64,000 nt of DNA from Ehretia macrophylla (lineage: Eukaryota; Streptophyta; Magnoliopsida; Boraginales; Ehretiaceae), in the NCBI GenBank assembly GCA_037974665.1, contig CM075780.1:4250501-4314500 (forward strand), written 5' to 3'. The notes below the pieces were generated by a model. It was not told where the DNA came from, made no database searches, and worked only from the letters and a program-made list of their open reading frames with translations. This document shows, piece after piece, positions 9,965 to 23,378 of this stretch. A program made the translations under genes and the position numbers. Numbering within the stretch: position 1 is the first letter of the stretch; every line of letters starts with the position of its first letter.

Positions 9965-10522
9965 CTTTTCAATTTTTTTTGCCCTGGTTAGGGTTGTCAA
10001 GATACTTTATCCACCAAATCTCTATTACTGAATCCCACGGAACATTGGGCAAGACAACTTCGCTTCACGTAGAGGCTGGGCCCGCAAACTGAGGGCGTAG
10101 GGTTTGTGACCAGGTCTTTGTCGCTCCGGTGCCCATAACTTTTGATCCGTAAGGAGTTACGCGGCGCACAGCATACCGTTGCAAAGCTTTTTGAGATCTC
10201 TACGACGGGGGCAGCCAGCTTGCTCGCTGTGCCTATTTTTGGAGCCCAAAATCGAACATTTTCATCAGTTTCAAGCCACTTTTCATCTTTTGCTCTATTT
10301 TTTCGTCCCGGATCGTACGTCGTGAACTATTAAAAGGACGACAACCTGACTCGTGGGACATCAGAGGGCCCTACAACGTATCGATATCACGTCTTGTAAG
10401 CATGCTTCGTTGTTGAAGCGGATGGGTTGTCGTTAAGCCCATTGGGCCTTTTGAATGGGCCATCTCTCTACGCTGGGACTGTGAACAGTTAACACATAAA
10501 GGAATTGTGCCCTCAACATGAC

Positions 10523-10641
10523 GGGTGCGATCATACCAGCACTAATGCACCGTATCCCATCAGAACTCCGAAGTTAAGCGTGCTTGGGCGAGAGTAGTAC
10601 TAGGATGGATGACCCCTTGGGAAGTCCTCGTGTTGCACCTC
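10523..10641 (+). rRNA. 5S: 5S rRNA gene copy 4
   Basis: Changes: G31T, G87A, C95T, C118T. Belongs to the linked G31T/C118T subfamily. Confidence 0.97.
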
Positions 10642-11200
10642 CTTTTCAATTTTTTTTTCCCTGGTTATGGTTGCCAAGATACTTTATCCACCAAATCTCT
10701 ATTACTAAATCCCACGGAACATTGGGCAACACAACTTCGCTTCACGTAGAAGCTAGGTCCGTAAACCGAGGGCGTAGGGTTTGTGACCAGGTCTCTGTCG
10801 CTCCGGTGCCCATAACTTTTGATCCTTAAGGAGTTACGCGGCGCACAACATACCATTGCAAAGCTTTTTTAGAGCTCTACGACGGGGGCAGCCAGCTTGC
10901 TCGCTGTGCCCATTTTTGGAGCCCAAAATTGAACATTTTCATCAGTTTTCAAGCAAATTTTCATCTTTTGCTCTATTTTTTCGTCCCGGATCGTACGTCG
11001 TGAACTGTTAAAAGGACGACAACCTGACTCGTGGGACATCAGAGGGCCCTACAACGTGTCGATATCACGTCTTGTAAGCATGCTTCGTTGTTGAAGCGGA
11101 TGGGTTGTCGTTTAGCCCATTGGGCCTTTTGAATGGGCCATCTCTCTAGGCTGGGACTGTGAACAGTTAACACATAAAGGAATTGTGCCCTCAACATGAC

Positions 11201-11319
11201 GGGTGCGATCATACCAACACTAATGCACCGTTTCCCATCAGAACTCCGAAGTTAAGCTGGCTTGGGCGAGAGTAGTACTAGGATGGGTGACCTCTTGGGA
11301 AGTCCTCGTGTTGCACCTC
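11201..11319 (+). rRNA. 5S: 5S rRNA gene copy 5
   Basis: Changes: G17A, G31T, A32T, G58T, T59G, C93T, C95T, C118T. G31T/C118T subfamily. Confidence 0.96.
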
Positions 11320-11877
11320 CTTTTCAATTTTATTTGCCCTGGTTAGGGTTGCCAAGATACTTTATCCACCAAATCTCTATTACTGAATCCCACGGAACAT
11401 TGGGCAAGACAACTTCGCTTCACGTAGAAGCTGGGCCCGTAAACCGAGGGCGTAGGTTTTGTGACCAGGTCTTCGTCGCTCCAGTGCCCATAACTTTTGA
11501 TCCGTAAGGAGTTACACGGCGCACAGCATACCGTTGCAAAGCTCTCTTAGAGCTCTACGACGGGGGGAGCTAGCTTGCTCGCTGTGCCCCTTTTTGGAGC
11601 CCAAAATCAAACGTTTTCATTAGTTTCAGGCCACTTTTCTTCCTTTGCTCTATTTTTCCATCCCGGATCGTAGGTCATGAACAGTTAAAAGGTCGACAAC
11701 CTGACTCGCTGGACATCACAGGGCCCTACAAGGTGTTGATATCACGTCTTGCAAGGATGCTGCGTTGTTGAAGCGGATGGGTTGTCGTTAAGCCCATTGG
11801 GCCTTTTGAATGGGCCATCTCTCTAGGCTGGGACTGTGAACAGTTAACACATAAAGGAATTGTGCCCTCAACATGAC

Positions 11878-11996
11878 GGGTGCGATCATACCAGCACTAA
11901 TGCACCGTATCCCATCAGATCTCTGAAGTTAAGCGTGCTTGGGCGAGAGTAGTACTAGGATGGGTGACCCCTTGGGAAGTCCTCGTGTTGCACCTC
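11878..11996 (+). rRNA. 5S: 5S rRNA gene copy 6
   Basis: Changes: G31T, A43T, C47T, C95T, C118T. G31T/C118T subfamily. Confidence 0.97.
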
Positions 11997-12554
11997 CTTT
12001 TCAATTTTTTTTGCCCTGGTTAGGGTTGCCAAGATACTTTATCCTCCAAATATCTATTACTGAATCCCACGGAACATTGGGCAAGACAACTTCGCTTCAC
12101 GTAGAAGCTGGGCCCGTAAACTGAGGGTGTAGGTTTTGTGACCAGGTCTTCGTCGCTATAGTGCCCATAACTTTTGATCCGTAAGGAATTACACGGCGCA
12201 CAGCATACCGTTGCAAAGCTCTCTTAGAGCTCTACGACGGGGGGAGCTAGCTTGCTCGCTGTGCCCCTTTTTGGAAGCCAAAATGAAACGTTTTCATCAG
12301 TTTAAGGCCACTTTTCTTCTTTTGCTCTGTTTTTCCATCCCGGATCGTAGGTCGTAAACTGTTAAAAGGACGACAACCTGACTCGCGGGACATCAGAGGG
12401 CCCTACAAGGTGTTGATATCACGTCTTGCAAGGATGCTGTGTTGTTGAAGCGGATGGGTTGTCGTTAAGCCCTTTGGGCCTTTTGAATAGGCCATCTCTC
12501 TAGGCTGGGACTGTGAACAGTTAACACATAAAAGAATTGTGCCCTCAACATGAC

Positions 12555-12673
12555 GGGTGCGATCATACCAGCACTAATGCACCGGATCCCATCAGAACTC
12601 CGAAGTTAAGCGTGCTTGGGTGATAGTAGTACTAGGATGGGTGACCACTTGGGAAGTCCTCGTGTTGTACTCC
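12555..12673 (+). rRNA. 5S: 5S rRNA gene copy 7
   Basis: Changes: C67T, G70T (intermediate element), C93A, C95T, C114T, C117T. Confidence 0.96.
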
Positions 12674-13229
12674 CTTTTCAATTTTTTTGCCCTAGTTAGG
12701 GTTGCCAAAATGCTTTATCCACCAAATCTCTATTACTGAATCTCATGGAACATTGGGAAGACAACTTCGCTTCACGTAGAGGCTGGGTCCGCAAACCGAG
12801 GGCGTAGGGTTTGTGACCTAGTCTTCGTCGCTCCGGTGCCCATAACTTTTGATCCGTAAGGAGTTACGCGGTGCACAGCATACCGATGCAAAGTTCTCTT
12901 ACAGCTCTACGACGGGGGCAGCCAGCTTGTTTGCTGTGCCCTTTTTTGTACCCCAAAATCGAACGTTTTCATCAGTTTCAGGCCACTTTTCATCTTTTGC
13001 TCTGTTTTTCCGTCCCGGATCGTACGTCGTGAACTGTTAAAAGGACGACAACCTGACTCGTGGGACATCCGAGGGCCTTACAATGTGTCGATATCACGTC
13101 TTGCAAGCATGCTGCGTTGTTGAAGCGGATGGGTTGTCGTTAAGCCCATTGGGCCTTTTGAATGAGCCATCTCTCTAGGCTGGGACAATGAACAGTAAAC
13201 ACATAAAGGAATTGTGCCCTCAACATGAC

Positions 13230-13348
13230 GGGTGCGATCAGACCAGCACTAATGCACCGGATCCTATCAGAACTCTGAAGTTAAGCGTCCTTGGGTGATA
13301 GTAGTAACAGGATGGGTGACCCCCTGGGAAATCCTCGTGTTGCACCCC
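13230..13348 (+). rRNA. 5S: 5S rRNA gene copy 8
   Basis: Changes: T12G, C35T, C47T, G60C, C67T, G70T, C78A, T79C, G102A. Confidence 0.96.
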
Positions 13349-13905
13349 CTTTTCAATTTTTTTTGCCCTGGTTAGGGTTGCCAAGATACTTTATCCACCA
13401 AATCTCTATTACTGAATCCCACGGAACATTGGGCAAGACAACTTCGCTTCACGTAGAGAATGGGCCTGCAAACCGAGGGCGTAGGGTTTGTGACCGGGTC
13501 TCCGTCGCTCCGATGCCCATAACTTTTGATCCGTAAGGAGTTACGTGGCGCACAGCATACCGATGGAAAGTTCTCTAAGAGCTCTACGATGGGGGTACCC
13601 AACTTGCTCACTGTGCCCTTTTTTGGAACCCAAAATCGAACGTTTTCATCAGTTTCATGCCACTTTTCTTCTATTGCTCTATTTTTTCGTCCCAGATCGT
13701 ATGTCGTGAACTGTTAAAAGGATGAAAACCTGACTCGCGGGACATCAGAGGGCCCTACAACGTGTCGATATCACATCTTGGAGGTTGCTGCGTTGTTGAA
13801 GAGTATGGGTTGTCGTTAAGCCCATTGGGCCTTTTGAATGGGCCATCTCTCTAGGTTGGGACTGTGAACCGTTAACACATAAGGGAATTGTGCCCTCAAC
13901 ATGAC

Positions 13906-14024
13906 GGGTGCGATCATACCAGCACTAATGCAGCGTATCCCATCAGAACTCCGAAGTTAAGCGTGCTTGGCCGAGAGTAGTACTAGGATGGGTGACCCCC
14001 TGGGAAGTCCTCGTGTTGCACCCC
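13906..14024 (+). rRNA. 5S: 5S rRNA gene copy 9
   Basis: One of the closest to consensus: C28G, G31T, G66C. It has G31T without C118T. Confidence 0.97.
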
Positions 14025-14590
14025 CTTTTCAGTTTTTTTTTGCCCTTGTTAGGGTTGCCAAGATACTTTATCCACCAAATCTCTATTACGAAATCCCACG
14101 GAACATTGGGCAAGACAACTTCACTTCACGTAGAGGCTGGGCCAGCCAACCGAGGGCGTAGGGTTTGTGACCTGGTCTCCGTCTTTACGGTGCGCATAAC
14201 TTTTGATCCGTAAGGAGTTACGCAGCGCGCAGCGCACAGCATACCGTTGCAAACCTCTCTGAGAGTTTTGCGATGGGGGCAGCCAGCTTGCTCGCTTTGC
14301 CTATTTTTGGAGCCCAAAATCGAACGTTTTCATCAGTTTCAGGCCACTTTTCTTCTTTTGCTATGTTTTTCGGTCCCGGATCATACTTCGTAAACTGTTA
14401 AAAGGACGACAAACTGACTCGCGGGACATCAGAGGGCCCTACAACGTGTCGATATAACGTCTTGCGAGGATGTTACGTTGTTGTAGCGGATGGGTTGTCG
14501 TTAAGCACATTGGGCCTTTTGAATGAGCCATCTCTCTAGGTTGGGACTGTGAACCGTTAACACATATAGGAATTGTGCCCTCAACATGAC

Positions 14591-14709
14591 GGGTATGATC
14601 ATACCAGCACTAATGCACCGGATCCCATCAGAACTCCGAAATTAAGCGTGCTTGGTCGATAGTAGTACTAGGATGGGTGAACCCCTGGGAAGTCCTCGTG
14701 TTGCACCCC
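14591..14709 (+). rRNA. 5S: 5S rRNA gene copy 10
   Basis: Changes: G5A, C6T, G51A, G66T, G70T, C91A. The spacer before it is slightly long (685 bp from copy 9), with GCGCGCAGC duplicated near 14224-14236. Confidence 0.96.
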
Positions 14710-15267
14710 CTTTTCAATTTTTTTTGCCCTGGTTAGGGTTGCCAAGATACTTTATCCACCAAATCTCTATTACTGAATGCCACTGAATATTGGGCAAGAC
14801 AACTTCGCTTCACGTAGAGGCTGGGCCCGTAAACCGAGGGCGTAGGGTTTGTGACCAGGTCTCCGTCGCTCTGGTGCCCATAACTTTTGATCCGTAAGGA
14901 GTTACGCGACGCACAGCATACCGTTGCAAAGCTTTTTGAGAGCTCTACGACGGGGGAAGCCAGCTTTCTCGCTGTGCCCATTTTTGGAGCCCAAAATCGA
15001 ACGTTTTCATCAGTTTCAGGCCACTTTTCTTCTTCTGTTCTATTTTTCTATCCCGGATCATACGTCGTGAACTGTTAAAAGGACGACAACCAGACTCGCT
15101 GGACATCATAGGGCCCTAAAATGTTTCGATATTACATCTTGCGAGGATTCTGCGTTATTGAAGCGGATGGGTTGTCGTTATGCCCATTGGGCCTTTTGAC
15201 TGGGCCATCTCTCTAGGCTGGGACTGTGAACCGTTAACACATATAGGAATTGTGCCCTCAACATGAC

Positions 15268-15386
15268 GGGTGCGATCATACCAGCACTAATGCACCGGAT
15301 CCCATCAGAACTACGAAGTTAAGCGTGCTTGGGTGAGAGTAGTACTAGGATGGGTGACCCCTTGGGAAGTCCTCGTGTTGTACCCC
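15268..15386 (+). rRNA. 5S: 5S rRNA gene copy 11
   Basis: Changes: C46A, C67T, C95T, C114T. Confidence 0.97.
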
Positions 15387-15943
15387 CTTTTCAATTTTTG
15401 TTGCCCTGGTTAGGGTTGCCAAGATACTTTATCCACCAAATCTCTATTACTGAATCCCACGGAACATTGGGCAAAACAACTTCGCTTCACGTAGAGGCTG
15501 GGCCCGCAAACCAAGGGCGTAGGGTTTGTGACCAGGTCTCCGTTGCTCCGATGCCCATAACTTTTGATCCGTAATTGTTACGTGGCGCACAGTATACCGT
15601 TGCAAAGTACTCTAAGAGCTCTACGACTGGGGCAGCCAACTTGTTCTCTGTGCCCATTTTCGGAGCCCAAAATCAAACGTTTTCCATCAGTTTTAGGCCA
15701 CTTTTCTACTTTTGCTCTATTTTTTCGTCCTGGATCGTACGTCGTGAACTGTTAAAAGGACGACAACCTGACTCGCGGGACATCAGAGGGCCCTACAACG
15801 TGTCGATATCACGTCTTGCTAGGATGATGCGTGGTTGAAGCGGATGGGTTGTCGTTAAGCCCATTGGGCATTTTGAATGGGCCATCTCTCTAGGCTGGGA
15901 TTGTGAACAATTAACACATAAAGGAATTGTGCCTCAACATGAC

Positions 15944-16062
15944 GGGTGCGATCATACCAGCACTAATGCACCGGATCCTATCAGAACTTCGAAGTTAAGA
16001 GTGTTTGGGCGAGAGTAGTACTAGGATGGGTGACCCCCTGCGAAGTCCTCGTGTTGTACCCC
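15944..16062 (+). rRNA. 5S: 5S rRNA gene copy 12
   Basis: Changes: C35T, C46T, C57A, C61T, G98C, C114T. Confidence 0.96.
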
Positions 16063-16622
16063 CTTTTCAATTTTTTTTGGCCTTGTTTAGGGTTGTCAAG
16101 ATACTTTATCCACCAAATCTCTATGACTGAATCTGACGGAACATTGGGCAAGACAACTTCGCTATATGCAGAGGCTAGGCCCGCAAACCGAGGGCCTAGG
16201 ATTTGTGACCAGGTCTCCGTCGCTACGGTGCCCATAACTTTTGATCCGTAAGGAGTTACGTGGCGCACAACATACCGTTACAAAGCTCTCTGAGAGCTCT
16301 ACGACTGGGGTTGCCAGCTTGGTCGCTATGCCCATTTTTGGAGCCCAAAATCGAACGTTTTCATCAGTTTCAGGCCACTTATCTACTTTGTTCTGTTTTT
16401 TCGTCCCGGATCGTGCGTCGTGAATTGTTAAAAGGACGACAACCTGACCCGCGGGTCATCGGAGGGCCCTACAATTTGTCAATATCACGTCTTGCTAGGA
16501 TGCTCCGTTGTTGAAGCGGATGGGTTGTCGTTAAGCCCATTGGGCATTTTGAATAGGCCATCTCTCTAGGTTGGGACTGTGAACCGTTAACACATATAGG
16601 AATTGTGTACCCTCAACATTAC

Positions 16623-16741
16623 GGGTATGATCATACCAGCACTAATGCACTGGATCCCATCAGAAGTGCGAAGTTAAGGGTGCTTGGGCGAGAGTAGTGC
16701 AAGGATGGGTGACCCCTTGGGAAGTCCTCGTGTTGCACCCC
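16623..16741 (+). rRNA. 5S: 5S rRNA gene copy 13
   Basis: Changes: G5A, C6T, C29T, C44G, C46G, C57G, A77G, T79A, C95T. Confidence 0.96.
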
Positions 16742-17298
16742 CTTTTCAATTTTTTTTGCCTGGTTAGGGTTGCCAAGATACTTTATCCACCAAATCTCTA
16801 TTACTGAATCCCACGGAACATTGGCCAAGACAACTTCGCTTCACGTAGAGGCTGGGCCTGCAAACCGAGGAGGTAGGGTTTGTGACCAAGTCTCCGTCGC
16901 TCCGGTGCCCATAACTTTTGATCTATAAGGAGTTACGCGGCGCGCAACATACCGTTGCAAAGCTCTCTGAGAGCTCTACGACGGGGGCAGCCAGCTTGCT
17001 CGCTGTGCCCGTTTTTGTAGCCCAAAATCGAATGTTTTCATCTGTTTCAGGCCACTTTTCATCTTTTGCTCTGTTTTTTCATCCCGGATCGTACGTCCTG
17101 AACTGTTAAAAGGACGACAACGGGACTCGCTGAACATCAGAGGGCCTTACAATGTGTCGATATCACATCTTGCAAGTATGGTGCGTTGTTGAAGCAGATG
17201 GGTTGTCGTTAAGCCCATTGGGCCTTTTGAATGAGCCATCTCTCCAGGCTGGGACTGTGAATAGTAAACACATAAAGGAATTGTGCCCTCAACATGAC

Positions 17299-17416
17299 GG
17301 GTGCGATCATACCAGCACTAATGCACCGGATCCTATCAGAACACCGAAGTTAAGCGTGCTTGGGTGATAGTAGTACTAGGATGGGTGACCCCTGGGAAGT
17401 CCTCGTGTTGCGCCCC
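17299..17416 (+). rRNA. 5S: 5S rRNA gene copy 14
   Basis: 118 nt: one C is lost from the C-run at nt 91-95. Other changes: C35T, T45A, C67T, G70T, A115G. Confidence 0.95.
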
Positions 17417-17972
17417 CTTTTCACTTTTTTTTGCCCTGGTAGGGTTGCCAAGATACTTTATCCACAAAATCTCTATTACTGAATCCCACGGAACATTGGG
17501 CAAGACAACTTCACTTCACGTAGAGATTGGGCCCGCAAACCGAGGGCGTAGGGTTTGTGACCAGGTCTCTGTCGCTTCGATTCCCATAACTTTTGATCCG
17601 TAAAGAGTTACGCGGCGCACAGCATACCGATGCAAAACTCTATGAGAGCTCTACGACGGGGGTACCCAGCTTGCTCGCTGTGCCCGATTTTGGAACACAA
17701 AATCGAACGTTTTCATCAGTTTCAGGCCAGTTTTCTTCTTTTGCTCTATTTTTTCATCCCGGATCGTACGTCGTCAACTGTTAAAAGGACGACAGCCTGA
17801 CTCGCGGGACATCAGAGGGCCCTACAACGTGTCGATATCACGTCTTGGAGGATTCTGCGTTGTTGAAGTGGATGGGTTGTCGTTAAGCCCATTGGGCCTT
17901 TAGAATGGGCCATCTCTCTATGCTGGGACTTTGAACAGTTAACACATAAAGGAATTGTGCCCTCAACATGAC

Positions 17973-18091
17973 GGGTGCGATCATACCAGCACTAATGCAC
18001 TGTATCCCATCTGAACTCTGAAGTTAAGCGTGCTTGGCCGAGAGTAGTACTAGGATGGGTGACCCCCGAGGAAGTCTTCCTGTTGCACCTC
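17973..18091 (+). rRNA. 5S: 5S rRNA gene copy 15
   Basis: Changes: C29T, G31T, A40T, C47T, G66C, T96G, G97A, C105T, G108C, C118T. G31T/C118T subfamily. Confidence 0.95.
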
Positions 18092-18649
18092 CTTTTCAAT
18101 TTTTTTTGCCCTGGTAAGGGTTGCCAGGATACTTTATCCACCAAATCTCTATTACTGAATCCCACGGAACATTGGGCAAGACAACTTCGCTTCACGTAGA
18201 GGCTGGGCCCGCAAACCGAGGGCGTAGGGTTTGTGACCAAGTCTTCATCGCTCAAGTGCCCATAACTTTTGTTTCGTTAGGAGTTACGCGGCGCACAGCA
18301 TACCGTTGCAAAGCTCTCTAAGAGCTCTACGACAGCGCCAGCCAGCTTGCTCGCTGTGCCCACATTTGGAGCCCAAAATTTAACGTTTTCATCAGTTTCA
18401 GGCCACTTTTCATCTTTTGCCCTATTTTTCTGTCCCGAATCGTACGTCGTGAACTGTTAAATGGATGACAACCTGACTCGCGGGACATCAGAGGGCCCTA
18501 CAACGTGTTGATATCATGTCTTGCAAGGATGCTACGTTGTTGAAGCGGATGGGTTATCGTTAAGCCCATTAGGCCTTTTGAATGGACCATCTCTCTAGGT
18601 TGGGACGGTGAACAGTTAACACATACAGGAATTGTGCCCTCAACAAGAC

Positions 18650-18768
18650 GGGTGCGATCATACCATCACTAATGCACCGGATCCCATCAGAACTCCGAAG
18701 TTAAGCGTGCTTGGGTGATAGTAGAACTAGGATGGGTGACCCCTTGGGAAGTCCTCGTGTTGCACCCC
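18650..18768 (+). rRNA. 5S: 5S rRNA gene copy 16
   Basis: Changes: G17T, C67T, G70T, T76A, C95T. Confidence 0.96.
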
Positions 18769-19326
18769 CTTTTCAATTTTTTTTTCCCTGGTAAGAGTTG
18801 CCAAAGTACTTTATCCACCAAATCTCTATTACTGAATCCCACGGAACATTAGGCAACAAAACTTCGCTTCACGTGGAGGCTGGGCCTGCAAATCGAGGGC
18901 GTAGGGTTTGTGACGAGGACTTCGTCGCTCCGGTGCCCATAACTTTTGATCCGTAAAGACTTACGCGGCGCACAGCATACCGTTACAAAGCTCTCTGAGA
19001 GCTCTACGACGGGGGCAGCCAGCTTGCTCGCTTTGCCCATTTTTGTAGCCCAAAATTGAATATTTTCATCAGTTTTAGGCCACTTTTTGTCTATTGCTCT
19101 ATTTTTCCGTCACGGATCGTACGTCGTGAACTGTTAAAAGGATGACAACCTGACTCGCTGGACATCAGAGGGCCCTACAACGTGTTGATATCACGTCTTG
19201 CAAGAATGTTGCACTGTTGATGCGGATGGGTTGTCATTAAGCCTATTGGGCCTTTTGAATGGGCAATCTCTCTAGGCTGGGACTGTGAACAGTTAACACA
19301 TAAAGGAATTGTGCCCTCAACATGAC

Positions 19327-19445
19327 AGGTGCGATCATACCAGCACTAATGCACCGAACCCCATCAGAACTCCGAAGTTAAGCGTGCTTGGACGAGAGTA
19401 GTACTAGGATGGGTGACCCCTTGGGAAGTCCACGTGTTTCACCCC
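19327..19445 (+). rRNA. 5S: 5S rRNA gene copy 17
   Basis: Changes: G1A, G31A, T33C, G66A, C95T, T106A, G113T. Confidence 0.96.
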
Positions 19446-20002
19446 CTTTTCAATTTTGTTTGCCCTGGTTAGGGTTGGAAAAATACATTATCCACCAAAT
19501 CTCTATTACTGAATCCCACGGAACATTGGGCAAGACAACTTCGCTTCATGTAGAGGCTGGGCCCAAAAACCGAGGGCGTAGGGTTTGTGACCAGGTCTCC
19601 TTCGCTCCGGTGCCCATAACTTTTGATTCGTAAGGAGTTACGCGGCGCACAGCATACCGATGCAAAGATCTCTGAGATCTCTACGACCGGGGCACTCAAC
19701 TTGCTCGCTGTACCCATTTTTGAGCAAAAAATCGAACGTTTTCATCAATTTCAGGCCACTTTTCTTCTTTTGCTCTATTTTATCGTCCCGGATCGTATGT
19801 CGTGAATTGTTAAAAGGATGACAACCTGAATCGCGGGACATCAGAGGGCCCTACAACTTGTCGACATCACGTCTTGCAAGGATTCTGCGTTGTTAAAGTG
19901 GATGGGTTGTCGTTAAGCCCATTGGGCCTTTTGAATGAGCCATCTCTCTAGGCTAGGACTGTGAACCGTTAACACGTATAAGAATTGTGCCCTCAACATG
20001 AC

Positions 20003-20121
20003 GGGTGCGATCATACCAGCACTAATGCACCGTATCCCATCAGAACTTCGAAGTTAAGCGTGCTTGGGCAAGAGTAGTACTAGGATGGGTGACCCCCTAG
20101 GAAGTCCTAGTGTTATACCTC
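20003..20121 (+). rRNA. 5S: 5S rRNA gene copy 18
   Basis: Changes: G31T, C46T, G68A, G97A, C107A, G113A, C114T, C118T. G31T/C118T subfamily. Confidence 0.96.
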
Positions 20122-20679
20122 CTTTTCAATTTTTTTTGCCCTGGTTAGGGTTGCCAAGATACTTTATCCACCAAATCTCTATTACGGAATCCCACGGAAC
20201 ATTGGGCAAGACAACTTCGCTTCACGTAGAGGCTGGGCCCGTAAACCGAGGGCGTAGGGTTTGTGACCAGGTCTCTGTCACTCCGATGCCCATAACTTTT
20301 GATCCGTAAGGAGTTACACGGCACACAGCATAACGTTGCAAAGCTCTCTGAGAGCTCTACGACCGGGGCAGCCAACTTGCTCGCTGTGCCCATTTTTCGA
20401 GCCCAAAATCGAACGTTTTCATCAGTTTCAGGCCACTTTTAATCTTTTGCTCTGTTTTTCCGTCCCGGATCGTACGTCGAGAACTGTTGAAAAGACGACA
20501 ACCTGACTCGCGGGATATCAGAGCGCCCTACAACGTGTTGATATCACGTCTTGCAAGGATGTTGCGTTGTTGAAGCGAATGGGTTGTCGTTAAGCCCATA
20601 AGGCCTTTTGAATGGGCCATCTCTCTAGGCTGGGACTGTGAACAGTTAACACATAAAGGAATTGTGTCCTCAACATGAC

Positions 20680-20797
20680 GGGTGCGATCATAACAGCACT
20701 AATGCATCGGATCCCTGCAGAACTCCGAAGTTAACCATGCTTGGGTGAGAGTAGTACTAGGATGGGTGACTCCCTGGGACGTCCTCGTGTTTACCCC
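20680..20797 (+). rRNA. 5S: 5S rRNA gene copy 19
   Basis: 118 nt with one base lost near the 3' end, weakening helix I. Changes: C14A, C28T, A37T, T38G, G56C, G58A, C67T, C92T, A101C. Confidence 0.94.
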
Positions 20798-21353
20798 CTT
20801 TTCAATTTTTTTTGCCCTAGTTAGGGTTGCCAAAATACTTTTCCACCAAATCTCTATTACGGAATCCCACGGAACATTGGGCAAGACAACTTCGCTTCAC
20901 GTAGAGGCTGGGCCCGCAAACCGAGGGCGTAGGGTTTGTGACCAGGTCTTCGTCGCTCCAATGCCCGTAACTTTTGATCCATAAGGAGTTATGCAGCGCA
21001 CAGCATACCGTTGGAAAGCTCTCTGAGAGCTTTACGACGGGGGCAGCCAGCTTCCTCGATGTGCCCTTTTTGGAGCCCAAAATCGAACGTTTTCATCAGT
21101 TTTAGGCCACTTTTCATCTTCTGCTCTGTTTTTCCGTCTCGGATCGTACGTCGTGAACTGTTAAAAGGATGACAACCTGACTCGCGGGACATCACAGGGC
21201 TCTACAACGTGTCGATATCACGTCTTGCAAGCATGCTGTGTTGTTGAAGCGAATGGGTTGTCCTTAGGCCCATTGGGCCTTTTGAATGGGCCATCTCTCT
21301 AGGTTGGGACTGTGAACAGTTAACACATAAAGGAATTGTGGCCTCAACATGAC

Positions 21354-21472
21354 GAGTGCGATCATACCAGCACTAATGCACTGGATCCCATCATAAGTCC
21401 GAAGTTAAGCCTTCTTGGGCGAGAGTAGTACTAGGATGGGTGACCCCTTGGGAAGTCCTCGTGTTGCACCCC
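21354..21472 (+). rRNA. 5S: 5S rRNA gene copy 20
   Basis: Changes: G2A, C29T, G41T, C44G, G58C, G60T, C95T. Confidence 0.95.
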
Positions 21473-22029
21473 CTTTTCAATTTTTTTTGCCCTGGTTAGG
21501 GTTGCCAAGATACTTTATTCACCAAATCTCTATTATTGAATCCCACGGAACATTGGGCAAGACAACTTCGCTTCACGTAGAGGCTGGGCCCGTAAACCGA
21601 GGGCGTAGGGTTTGTGACCAGGTCTCCGTCGCTCGGGTGCCCATAACTTTTGATCCATAAGGCGTTACGCGGCGCACAACATACCGATGCAAAGCTCTCT
21701 GAGAGCTCTACGACGAGGGCACCCAGCTTGCTCGCTGTGCCCATTTTTGGAGCCCAAAATTGAACGTTTTCATCAGTTTCAGGCCATTTTACTTCTTTTG
21801 CTCAATTTTTCGTCCTGGTTCGTACGTCGTGAATTGTTAAAAGGATGACAACTTGACTCGCAGGACATCAGAGGGCCCTACAACGTGTCGATATCACGTC
21901 TTGTGAGGATGCTGCGTTGTTGAAGCGGATGGGTTGTCGTTAAGCCTATTGGGCCTATTGAATGGGCCATTTCTCTAGGCTGGAACTGTGAACCGTTAAC
22001 ACAAATAGGAATTGTGCCCTCAACATGAT

Positions 22030-22145
22030 GGGTGCGATCATACCAGCACTAATGCACTGTATCCGATCAGAACTCCGAAGTTAAGCGTGGTTGGGAGAGT
22101 TGTACTAGGATGGGTGACCCCCTAGGAAGTCCTATGTTGCACCTC
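22030..22145 (+). rRNA. 5S: 5S rRNA gene copy 21, probable pseudogene
   Basis: Only 116 nt. Two bases are lost between nt 61 and 80, across the intermediate element, and one near nt 107. It also has C29T, G31T, C36G, C61G, G97A and C118T. The promoter damage makes function unlikely. Confidence 0.92.
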
Positions 22146-22703
22146 CTTTTCAATTTTTTTTGCCCTGGTTAGGGTTGCCAAGATACTTTATCCACCAAAT
22201 CTCTTTTACTGAATCCCACGGAACATTGGGCAAGACAACATCGCTTCACGTAGAGGCTGGGCCCGTAAACCAAGGGCGTAGGGTTTGTGACCAGGTCGCT
22301 GTCGCTCTGGTGCCCATAACTTTAGATTCGTAAGGAGTTATGTGGCGCACAACATACCGATGCGAAGCTCTTTGAGGGCTCTACGACGGGGGCAGCCAGC
22401 TTGCTTGCTATGCCCCTTTTTGGAGCCCAAAAACGAATGTTTTCATCAGTTTCAGGCCACTTTTCATCTTTTGCTCTGTTTTTCCTTCCCGGATCGTACG
22501 TCGTGAACTGTTAAAAGGACGACAACCTGACTTGCGGTACATTAGAGGGCCCTAAAACATGTTGATATCACGTCTTGCAAGCATGCTACGTTGTTGAAGC
22601 GGATGGGTTGTCGTTAAGCCCATTGGGCCTTTTGAATGGGCCATCTCTCTAGGCTGGGACTATGAACAGTTAACACATAAAAGAATTGTGCCCTCAACAT
22701 GAC

Positions 22704-22822
22704 GGGTGCGATCATACCAGCCCAAGTGCACCGGATCCCATCAGAACTCCGAAGTTAAGCGTGCTTGGGCGAGAGTAGTACTAGGATTGGTGACCCCCTG
22801 GGAAGTCCTCGTGTTGCACTCC
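22704..22822 (+). rRNA. 5S: 5S rRNA gene copy 22
   Basis: Changes: A19C, T21A, A23G, G85T (box C), C117T. Confidence 0.96.
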
Positions 22823-23378
22823 CTTTTCAATTTTTTTTGCCTGGTTAGGGTTGCCAAGATACTTTATCCACCAAATCTGTATTACTGGATCCCACGGAAC
22901 ATTGGGCAAGACAACATCGCTTCACGTAGAGGTTGGGCCCGTAAACCGAGGGTGTAAGGTTTGTGACCAGGTCTCCGTCGCTCCGGTGCCCATAACTTTT
23001 GATCCGTATGTAGTTACGCTGCGCACAACATACCGATGCAAAAGCTCTCTGAGAGCTCTACGACGAGGGCAGCCAGCTTGCTTTCTGTGGCTATTTTTAG
23101 AGCCCAAAATCGAACGTTTTCATCAGTTTTAGGCCACCTTTCTTCTTTTGCTCTGTTTTCCGTCGCGGATCGTACGTCGTGAACTGTTAAAAGGTTGACA
23201 ACCTGACTCACCGAACATCAGAGGGCCCTACAATGTGTCGATATCACGTCTTGCGAGGATGCTGCGTTGTTGAAGCGGATGGGTTGTCGTTAAGCCCATT
23301 GGGCATTTTGAATTGGCCATCTGTCTAGGCTGGGACTGTGAACAGTTAACAATAAAGGAATTGTGCCCGCAACATGAC

